DNA of 64,000 nucleotides, taken from the NCBI GenBank assembly GCA_035279405.1, contig DATEHU010000049.1, forward strand, positions 1 through 64,000, in the 5' to 3' direction. The notes below the pieces were generated by a model, which was not told where the DNA came from, made no database searches, and worked only from the letters and a program-made list of their open reading frames with translations. Below, piece by piece: positions 38,523-46,200 of this stretch. The position numbers and the translations under genes are program-made. The DNA comes from Gammaproteobacteria bacterium (GTDB taxonomy: Bacteria; Pseudomonadota; Gammaproteobacteria; Natronospirales; REEB76). Numbering within the stretch: position 1 is the first letter of the stretch; each line of letters starts with the position of its first letter.

Positions 38523-40529
38523 TCAGTGGAGTGTTTTGGCACCCGGTGTCCCATTCGTTTCCGGCGTCTCGTCATTGGCGCGGGTGCGTGCGCTCGCCAG
38601 ACGTTCGTTGAGTTGCCGGATATCGGTATCCAGGTGGCCGAGAAAGTTGAGCCGCTTGAGCGCCTGTATCTGCTGCTCAGCGGCCGGCAAATCCCCGGTG
38701 ACTATGTAACCTTTTGCCAGATTGATGCGGTAGATCGGAACTGTTGGAGCCAAGGCCGCTGCTTTTTCCAGGGTAGCGACCACCTCGTTCAGCGGCCGGC
38801 CGGTGAAAGTCAGATAATTGCCGTAAATTACCCAGAAGTTCGGATTGCTGAGTGTCGTACGCGCACGGCTTCCCGGCCTGAGCACGCTGTCGAACAGCAC
38901 ACCAGCCTGTGGCATTAGCACCTTGCAGCTTGTGGGAAGACAGTTCACCAGACTGTCGAACGAGGCCTCGTCCTGCGAATTGAAAGGCAGGTTCTGCAAC
39001 AGCCATTGGGCATGATTCTCCCAAGCGGGTTCGATGGGCAAATTCAATCCGGCCGCCACGATCATCATGGCCACGTCCGGCATGATGTCGTTGCTGAGCT
39101 TGGCGCTCTTGGCCAGCGTCTGCACCGCAAGCTCCGGATTTTTCAAGTTACCTCTCAAGGCCAGATTGGCATAAACCTGGCCGAGTCCGTACTGTGCGCG
39201 CTGCGACTGGGGATGATGCAGGGTTTCGTAATACGAGAAGCTCAACGGGTCTTTCCACTCCCAGGATCGCAGCAACAAGGCGCCAAACAGCACCGGCAGG
39301 ATGATGGCCGCGAGCGTCCAGCTCAGTGAAGCGCGCAGATACCTGCGGCCGGTGTGGACCGGCAACAGCAACAGGCTGAAGAACGCCAGAATCAGGCCGT
39401 AGTCGGGCAGGTAATTGCGATGCTCGAACGCGAGTTCCAGCGGCAGCACCGTGGATTCCATCATCTGCCCGGCGAAGAAAAACAGGATGCCGAGACACAC
39501 AAGCGGGCGTTTGCGACGCTGCCAGAATGCCAATGCCAACATTGCGATCAGCGCCAACAGGCTCCAGAGCGTGGTCAGCGGATGCAGCAGGCCCGTGGAG
39601 GCCCGGATGTCGTCGTGATACAGCGCCAGCTCGCGGATGTCGGGAAAGAAGGTCCATTTCACGTACAGCAACACCACCCGGAACTCGGTCAAGACCCTTT
39701 CCGGCAGGGTGAAATCGCGGCCTGCAAAACCCTCCCAGAAACGCTGGTGGATGAGCAGGGCGCCGCCCGCCAGTCCCGGCAACACCAGTCCCAGCGCATA
39801 AAATGCCAGCACATTTCTCGACGTCTGTCCGTGCTGGTTGCGGAAGCCGAACACCAGCCACTCGATGACCAGCAGATAGAGCGGCAGCAGCGCCGCATCT
39901 TCTTTGCAGAACAGCCCGATCACGCCGAACAGGGGTGTGAGCAGCCATACCAGCGGCCAGCCGCGTCGGCCGGCGAGGGAGCGCTCGCGGCCGTACATGT
40001 AGGCCAGCATGGCCGCCAGCGTGCACAGCGCGGCGAGACTGGTCATGCGCTGCACGATGTAGAGCACGGCGGTGAGATTCAACGGATGCAGCGCCCACGC
40101 CGCGGCGATGATCACGCTCGCCCAGTTGAGGGTGCTGGAACTCCACTCGAACCCGTAACGGCGCCGGCAGTTGCTGAGCATCCGCCGGGTGAGCCAAAGC
40201 ACGAGCAGCGCATTCGCCAGGTGGATGACCACGTTCACGAGCTTGAAGGAATACGGGTGCGGTCCGAAAATGTACAGGTTGAGCGCGAAGCTCAGCATGC
40301 TGATGGGCCGGTACAGCGGACCGGAGCGCACCGAGAAGGCCGCACGCAACAGCTCGTGCACACTCAGATGGTCGAGCGGCAGGAACGGGTTCATGACGAT
40401 GTTGGTGATATCGTCGAACATGAAATCCCCGCTCAGCCCCGGCGCGTAGGCCAGCGCCACGGCCGCGAGCAGGGCCGGCACGGCGATCGTCAGCAGCAGG
40501 CGCTGCACGCGCAGAGTCGGGGATTTCAC
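38523..40529 (-). CDS. TMTC-like membrane protein, paralogue (putative GT-C O-glycosyltransferase)
   Basis: This 668-residue paralogue has the same layout as the gene downstream. Asp39-Asp40 lie in FMFDDITNIV, followed by YRPISMLSFALNLYIFGPHP, FKLVNVVIHLANA and ALHPLNLTAVLYIVQRMTS. Many membrane segments follow and a helical repeat tail (about 450-645, with AQYGLGQVYANLAL). It begins 75 bases after the pilA stop and lies beyond the pilA terminator, so it may be read at a low level by read-through or from its own promoter. Two such genes next to two pilins suggest each may serve one pilin, or each may add a different sugar. Confidence 0.7.
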   Translation of the reverse strand: MKSPTLRVQRLLLTIAVPALLAAVALAYAPGLSGDFMFDDITNIVMNPFLPLDHLSVHELLRAAFSVRSGPLYRPISMLSFALNLYIFGPHPYSFKLVNVVIHLANALLVLWLTRRMLSNCRRRYGFEWSSSTLNWASVIIAAAWALHPLNLTAVLYIVQRMTSLAALCTLAAMLAYMYGRERSLAGRRGWPLVWLLTPLFGVIGLFCKEDAALLPLYLLVIEWLVFGFRNQHGQTSRNVLAFYALGLVLPGLAGGALLIHQRFWEGFAGRDFTLPERVLTEFRVVLLYVKWTFFPDIRELALYHDDIRASTGLLHPLTTLWSLLALIAMLALAFWQRRKRPLVCLGILFFFAGQMMESTVLPLELAFEHRNYLPDYGLILAFFSLLLLPVHTGRRYLRASLSWTLAAIILPVLFGALLLRSWEWKDPLSFSYYETLHHPQSQRAQYGLGQVYANLALRGNLKNPELAVQTLAKSAKLSNDIMPDVAMMIVAAGLNLPIEPAWENHAQWLLQNLPFNSQDEASFDSLVNCLPTSCKVLMPQAGVLFDSVLRPGSRARTTLSNPNFWVIYGNYLTFTGRPLNEVVATLEKAAALAPTVPIYRINLAKGYIVTGDLPAAEQQIQALKRLNFLGHLDTDIRQLNERLASARTRANDETPETNGTPGAKTLH

Positions 40530-40546
40530 GCTATCAGCGTCCGGGC

Positions 40547-40576
40547 AAAAAAATGCCCCGGCTGAAAGCCGGGGCA
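40547..40576 (-). terminator. Rho-independent terminator after pilA
   Basis: On the reverse strand TGCCCCGGCT and AGCCGGGGCA form a 10-bp stem around a TTC loop, followed directly by seven T residues (40553-40547). It lies 27 bases after the stop of the pilin gene at 40604 and should end most pilA transcripts. Confidence 0.9.
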
Positions 40577-40603
40577 GGAATCATACCAAACAAAGTGCGT
40601 CGT

Positions 40604-41104
40604 TTACGGACGGCAGTTCGAAGGCAGATACTTGGAGGGTACCGTGGTCCCTGCTCCCGTAACTGATTTGTTGTTGACAGTGGCAGTGGCATTGCCGCAA
40701 ACCCAAGCCACAGAAGCCGCACCTGTCACAGCCGTCATAACCAGTAGTTGGCCGCTCGCCACACCGCCGCCCACCTGAGCGTTATAGGTGATGGAGATGG
40801 TCAGAGGGTTCGTTCCCGTACTGAGCAGAACGCTCTTTATGTATTTGCCCTGGATGCTCGCAGCGGCCGGCAGGCCGAAGCTGTTGCCGCTCGCCGCATT
40901 GCCGCTGCCCGGCATGTGGCCGAAGGACTGATAGGTTTCAGCAACTGCCGTCTCCGGCGCCTGGACCAAGCTCAGGCCTTCCGTGACTTTGGAACGGGTC
41001 ACATAGTCCTGATACTGCGGAATGGCGATGGCCGCCAGGATGCCGATGATCGCGATGACGATCATCAGTTCGATGAGGGTAAAACCCTTCTGGACCTTGT
41101 TCAT
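40604..41104 (-). CDS. pilA: Type IVa major pilin-like protein PilA (copy 1)
   Basis: A 166-residue prepilin with the short leader MNKVQKG, cut before Phe by PilD, and the hydrophobic [20 protein letters not shown] helix with Glu at mature position 5. Two cysteines near the end (WVCGN and SNCRP) can form the D-region disulphide loop. The C-terminus is ...CRP. GGGAG lies 8 bases before the start. It has its own sigma-54 promoter upstream and a strong terminator downstream, so it is expressed as a single unit. The second pilin shares most of the globular domain pattern, suggesting tandem duplication and divergence. Confidence 0.96.
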   Translation of the reverse strand: MNKVQKGFTLIELMIVIAIIGILAAIAIPQYQDYVTRSKVTEGLSLVQAPETAVAETYQSFGHMPGSGNAASGNSFGLPAAASIQGKYIKSVLLSTGTNPLTISITYNAQVGGGVASGQLLVMTAVTGAASVAWVCGNATATVNNKSVTGAGTTVPSKYLPSNCRP

Positions 41105-41155
41105 GAGTTGTCTCCCAAAAGCTAGTGGTGCGCACGTGCGCGGTCACAATTACTC

Positions 41156-41173
41156 AAGCAATCCCCATGCCAA
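41156..41173 (-). promoter_or_regulatory. Sigma-54 promoter of pilA copy 1
   Basis: The reverse strand reads TTGGCATGGGGATTGCTT, with GG (-24) and GC (-12) separated by exactly 10 bases; this closely matches TTGGCACG-N4-TTGCW. The expected start of transcription is about 43 bases before the coding start. RpoN with PilS/PilR drives pilA in Pseudomonas and relatives. Confidence 0.85.
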
Positions 41174-41264
41174 CGTAAGCCCCTTGGATTTCCAGCCTTT
41201 GCGATGCTTTCGTTTGGGTGCCGCGGCGTGCGGCAGGCAAAATTGTCGGTTTGTGACAAAAGTG

Positions 41265-41768
41265 TCAGCTACGGCAGTTTGCGGGCAGGTATTTGGCTGG
41301 CACATTGGTGCCCGAACCCGGGCCGCCGACGGTCTGGCCGGCGACAGTCACGGCAGCGTATCCGCAGGCCCAAACAACCGCACCATGCACGATTGTGCCG
41401 GGGGTGAGCACCAACACATTCCCGCTGGCCACCCCGCCGCCGACCTGGCTGTTGTAGGTAATCGTCACCTTGCCCGTGCCGCCGGCAACCGCGACGCTGG
41501 AAACGTACTTGCCCGTAATGCTGGTTGCCGGAGGCAGGCCGAAGCTGTTGGCCGAGCTTGCGTTGCCGCCTGCCGGCATGTAGCCATACGACTGGAATGA
41601 GGCGGCCACCGCAGTCTGGGCCTCGTCGGAGAGAGTCAGCCCCTCCATGACCTTGGTGCGTGTAATGTAGTCCTGATACATGGGCACGGAAATGGCCGCC
41701 AGGATGCCGATGATGGCAATCACGATCATCAACTCGATGAGCGTGAAACCCCAGTCATTCTTTTGCAT
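41265..41768 (-). CDS. pilA: Type IVa major pilin-like protein PilA (copy 2)
   Basis: A 167-residue prepilin with leader MQKNDWG and the [20 protein letters not shown] helix (Glu5 present). The body parallels copy 1: [31 protein letters not shown], and VPAKYLPANCRS. It ends in Ser directly after the disulphide-loop Cys-Arg, whereas copy 1 ends in Pro. A C-terminal Ser is the glycosylation site of Pseudomonas group I pilin. The start at 41768 is set by the leader; an upstream-extended frame to 42020 is spurious. It has its own sigma-54 promoter. Confidence 0.95.
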   Translation of the reverse strand: MQKNDWGFTLIELMIVIAIIGILAAISVPMYQDYITRTKVMEGLTLSDEAQTAVAASFQSYGYMPAGGNASSANSFGLPPATSITGKYVSSVAVAGGTGKVTITYNSQVGGGVASGNVLVLTPGTIVHGAVVWACGYAAVTVAGQTVGGPGSGTNVPAKYLPANCRS

Positions 41769-41805
41769 GACAAAATTCCCAAAAAGCATGCTCTGTCCCG
41801 TAATC

Positions 41806-41823
41806 AAGCACGTGGCGTGCCAA
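41806..41823 (-). promoter_or_regulatory. Sigma-54 promoter of pilA copy 2
   Basis: The reverse strand reads TTGGCACGCCACGTGCTT, with GG and GC separated by 10 bases and a perfect TTGGCACG -24 element. The coding start is 37 bases downstream of the element, leaving a leader of about 29 bases. Confidence 0.83.
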
Positions 41824-41988
41824 CTGCATGGCGACTGGGAGGGCTTTATACACCTCGGGACGGCAACATGAATCAACACTCCGGGGTCTGCGCAATATGA
41901 CGATTTTTGCCCTGGGCAGGTCATCAAGCGTACCCGCACGCCCGCTGCGTGGCCTTTGCCTTGGAACGGGGGGGGGCCGGACGGTAAA

Positions 41989-43287
41989 TCACAGGATCGC
42001 GGCGTAATCGTCCTGGACACGGGCGAGATCCAGTTTGTTGAGGAAGCTGGAATAGCACATCCACGCGGACAGTCCGTTGAGATCGGCGAACGGTGGCGGC
42101 AGAAACCGGGGCGGCGCGACGATGCCTTCGTCCACGGCGTGCGCGAGCGTGCGCACGTCTTCGAGCGTGGTCTTGCCGCAGAACAGCAGGGGAATGCGCT
42201 GCAGCATGCCCTTGTGCACCGCCAGGCGCAGGTAGTTGTAGATCATGATGAAACCCTTGTTGTACGACAGGTCCTTGGTGAAGGGCGGGCCGTCGGGCAG
42301 GCTGCCGCGGAAGATGCGTGCCGCGTTGGCGTAGCTCGCCGGTTCGCCAAGGTTCTGATAGAGGTAGAACTTGTACACGTCCAGGAAGTTGCCGCCCTGC
42401 TCGGCAAGCTGCACCGCGCGGATGCGGTTGGCCAGGCGCTTGAGGCGGCTCGGGTAGGACGCGAAGGTAATAATTTCGACCAGCACCGCCAGACCTTCCT
42501 GGGTGATGGTCGAAGACGGCGGACCCTTGGACAGAAACGTGCATACCGGCTGGGTCGCGCCGTTGAATGTGGTGCCGAGATGCACCCAGCCCTCGTGCAC
42601 TTCCAGCAGCCGCAGGTCGCGCGCGTTGAAGCGCGCGTCCTTGCGCAGTTTGATGTAATCGGCGCCGGCGGCGGCATCGGCCTCGATGCCGTCCGAGATC
42701 TTCACGCGCGCGGTATTTTCCGATTCCCGGAACGACTGGTTGAGTCGCTGCTGCAGGATTTTGACGGCATCTTCGGCCGCGATGTGCTTGGGTGGCGGCT
42801 TCAGCAGCTCGCTTTGGTCAATGTTGGCTATCGCCCTGGCGAGCGACTCGCCGAGATCCACAAGCGTCGGGCCGCCCTCATGGAAGGCGTCGCCGGCCGA
42901 GCCGTAAAGCTGTTGCGACAGCGCGCCGAAATCCTCTGTACCGCGCGCTTCCAGCATGCGCACCACCTGGGTGTATTCGCGGCACATGCGCGCCATGATG
43001 GCGCCGAGCGGATTCTCCGGGCCGAGTTTGCGGCGGATGTCGAGCTCGATCTGGTGGAATTCGTCGCGCTTGGACGGTGCGTCAAAGCCAAGCGGCCGGG
43101 CCTGGTAATACGCACGGTCAATTCCGGGCAGTTGCCGGGCGCCGTTGCGGAAAAATTCCTCCTGGATGCTGCTGTCCCATTTGACCTGGTCGAGGATGCG
43201 GATAGGCTTTTGCGCCGCCACGATGCGGTCGGAGAGCGACCGCAGGATTTGCCGGTACTCGTCCGTGATGCCCGGGGCGGTCACCAA
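41989..43287 (-). CDS. DUF1704 putative metallopeptidase (QEGLA-motif protein)
   Basis: This 432-residue protein belongs to DUF1704, often annotated as flavohemoglobin expression-modulating QEGLA motif protein. Two likely metal-site motifs are visible: HEGWVH (HExxxH) in LLEVHEGWVHLG, and TQEGLAVLVE further on with a Glu. The animal relative MATCAP is a tubulin tyrosine carboxypeptidase of this fold, so a zinc peptidase activity is plausible here; the substrate is unknown. The start is GTG, 3 bases after the glutamate dehydrogenase stop, so the two are probably co-transcribed. Confidence 0.82.
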   Translation of the reverse strand: MVTAPGITDEYRQILRSLSDRIVAAQKPIRILDQVKWDSSIQEEFFRNGARQLPGIDRAYYQARPLGFDAPSKRDEFHQIELDIRRKLGPENPLGAIMARMCREYTQVVRMLEARGTEDFGALSQQLYGSAGDAFHEGGPTLVDLGESLARAIANIDQSELLKPPPKHIAAEDAVKILQQRLNQSFRESENTARVKISDGIEADAAAGADYIKLRKDARFNARDLRLLEVHEGWVHLGTTFNGATQPVCTFLSKGPPSSTITQEGLAVLVEIITFASYPSRLKRLANRIRAVQLAEQGGNFLDVYKFYLYQNLGEPASYANAARIFRGSLPDGPPFTKDLSYNKGFIMIYNYLRLAVHKGMLQRIPLLFCGKTTLEDVRTLAHAVDEGIVAPPRFLPPPFADLNGLSAWMCYSSFLNKLDLARVQDDYAAIL

Positions 43288-43290
43288 GCG

Positions 43291-46200
43291 CTATCCGCTC
43301 TTGGCGCGCGCCAGCTTGCGCACTTCCTGCACGGCGACCGACAGACTCGGGAAATCGGCGATGTTGGCGGTTTTCATGTCGGCCAGCATGCGCTGCACAT
43401 GCTGCGTGCGGGTGGCAGCTCTGCCAAACCAGGCATCCAGTTTATCCATGGCAGCACGCGCATCCTTGGCGCCGGTGAGCGCCTGCGCCGCGAGGGCGCG
43501 TTGCTGGGCGTACAGGTCTTCGCGCAACGTGGCGCGCGCTTGGGCCTGCCAGTGACCTTCCACGGCCAGTGTCTCGATCTGCCCGCGCAGCCAGTCGAGA
43601 CCGAGTTCGCGGCCAATGTGGAAATACACGCGTGCCACCACCTCCACCGGCAAACCGGTGTCGCGTGCCACATCCACCAGATCCAGCGCCGGATACAGCG
43701 TGGCCAGCGCGGCAATCTGCTGCGCGAGCGCCGCCGGCACGCCCACATCGAGATATTGCTGCTGCAGGGCATGAAACGTTTCGAGCTGGCTGTCACCGAG
43801 CACCGCGGCCATGTGAGTGGCAAGCGTCTCGATGCCCGGGCGATACTGCGGCACCACCGCCGCGATATCCAGTTGTCCGTGCAGATGATCCAGCAGCCAG
43901 CGCGTGGCGTGCCGCAGCAGCCGCGCGGTCTGCACCGACATGGCCACCTGCACGTTGGCGGGAACCTTGTTGTCAAGCGCTTCAATCGCCGACCAGATGC
44001 CCACCGTATCGAAGCTCTCGCGCGCGATGGTGTAGGCGCGCGCCACCGAGGCCACGCCCACGCCGGCCTCCTCCTGCATGCGCTGCGCGAAGGTCGGACC
44101 CATGCGGTTTACGAGGCTGTTGGTGATGGCGGTACAGACGATTTCGGACCGCAGCCGGTGTCTGGGCATGAATGCGCGGTATTTGCGCCGCAAGGGCGTG
44201 GGGAAATAGTTTTCCAGCTCGTTGGCGAGATACGGATCCTCGGCGACGTCCGACGCGAGCAGCGCGTTGTAGATGGCGATCTTGCTGTAGGCCAGCAGCA
44301 CCGCCAGTTCCGGGCGCATCAAGCCGCGTTTGGCGGCGCGCCGTTTCTTCAGTTCCTCGTCGCCCGGCAGGAATTCGATGCCGCGGTTCAACACGCCGGA
44401 CTTTTCCAGCGCGCGCATCAGGTAGGTGTGCTCGCTGATACGCGCCGGTGCCTGGGATTCGGCGATGGACAGCGCCTGGCTCTGCATGTAGTTGTCGCGC
44501 AGCACCAGTGCGCCGACTTCGTCGCTCATCGAGGCCAACAGCGTGTTGCGTTGCGCTTCGGTCAGCGTGCCGTCGGCCACCGCCAGATTCAGCAGAATCT
44601 TGATGTTGACCTCGTGATCGGAGGTGTCCACGCCCGCGGAGTTGTCTATGAAATCCGTGTTGAGCCGGCCGCCGTTGAGCGCGTACTCGATGCGTCCCAA
44701 CTGGGTTAAGCCCAGGTTGCCGCCTTCGGCCACCACCTTGCAGCGCAATTCGCGGCCATTGATGCGCAGCACGTCGTTGGCGCGGTCGCCGCACTCCGAG
44801 TTTTCCTGATCGCCGGATTTCACGTAGGTGCCGATGCCTCCGTTCCACAGCAGGTCCACCGGTGCCTTGAGGATGGCGCGCATGAGTTCCATGGGCGTGA
44901 GCTGTGCGGCTTCGATGCCCAGTGCCCGCTGCGCTTCGCCTGACAGCTTGACGGTTTTGGCGCTGCGCGGGAACACGCCGCCGCCTTTGGAAATCAGCTT
45001 GGCATCGTAATCCGCCCACGAGGAACGCGGCAGATTAAACATGCGTTCGCGCTCCTTGAAGCTGACTTGCGGATCAGGACTGGGGTCGAGAAAGATGTGA
45101 CGGTGATCAAAGGCCGCCAGCAACTTGATGTGGCGCGACAGCAGCATGCCGTTGCCGAACACGTCACCCGACATGTCGCCGATGCCGACCGCGGTGAATT
45201 CCGTGCTCTGCGTGTCCATGCCCATTTCGCGGAAGTGGCGCTTCACCGATTCCCACGCGCCCTTGGCGGTGATCCCCATTTTCTTGTGGTCATAACCGGC
45301 CGAGCCGCCGGAGGCGAAGGCGTCGTCCAGCCAGTAGCGATACTCGCGCGCCACGCCGTTGGCGATGTCGGAAAACGCGGCCGTGCCCTTGTCGGCCGCC
45401 ACTACCAAATAGGGATCGTCCTCGTCGTGACGCACTACTCCGGGCGGCGGCACGATCTTGCCGTCCACGATATTGTCGGTCAGGTCCAGCATGCCGCGCA
45501 TGAAGGTCTGGTAACAGGCAATGCTTTCCTTGAGCGTATCCTCGCGGTTGCCGCTCGCCGGCGGCCGCTTCACGTAATAGCCGCCCTTGGATCCGACCGG
45601 CACGATCACCGTATTCTTGACCATCTGTGCCTTCATCAGCCCGAGTACCTCGGTGCGGAAGTCCTCGCGCCGGTCCGACCAGCGGATGCCGCCGCGTGCC
45701 ACTTTGCCGCCGCGCAAGTGCACCGCCTCGACGCGCGGCGAGTACACCCAGATTTCGAACATCGGCTTGGGCAACGGCAGTTCCGGCAATTGCGCGGGAT
45801 CGAACTTGAAGGCGATATAAGGCTTGTGTCCGCCGTCCTTGAGGGTCTGGAAATAATTGGTGCGCAGCGTGGCGCGCGCCACGTTGAAGAAGCTGCGCAG
45901 AATGCGGTCGTCGTCGAGACTCGCTACCGACTCCAGCGCCTTGTCGATTTCACCCGCGTAACGCGCGCCGAGCGTATCGCGATCCTTGCCGCCTTCGGGG
46001 TCATGGCGCGCCTCGAAGTATTTCACCAGCAGCGCCGCAATCTGCGGATTCGCCGACAGCGTGCGCTCCATGTAGGCCGGACTGAATGTCAGACTGGTCT
46101 GCAGCAGGTACTTGCAGCAGGCGCGCAGCAGCGTGGTCTGGCGCCAGTTGAGCCCCGCGGTCAGCACCAGGCGGTTGAAGCCGTCGTTTTCCGCTTCGCC

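Noticed and set aside
41174-41264. Terminator after pilA copy 2
   Set aside because: The best hairpin (TTGTC/GACAA before TTTTG) has only 5 pairs, too weak to call.
41769-42020. Upstream extension of pilA copy 2 by 84 codons
   Set aside because: A prepilin leader must sit at the N-terminus, and the sigma-54 promoter lies inside the extension.
41956-44709. A 917-codon open frame on the + strand opposite DUF1704 and glutamate dehydrogenase
   Set aside because: Same antisense shadow effect; it spans two real genes on the reverse strand and has no domain features.
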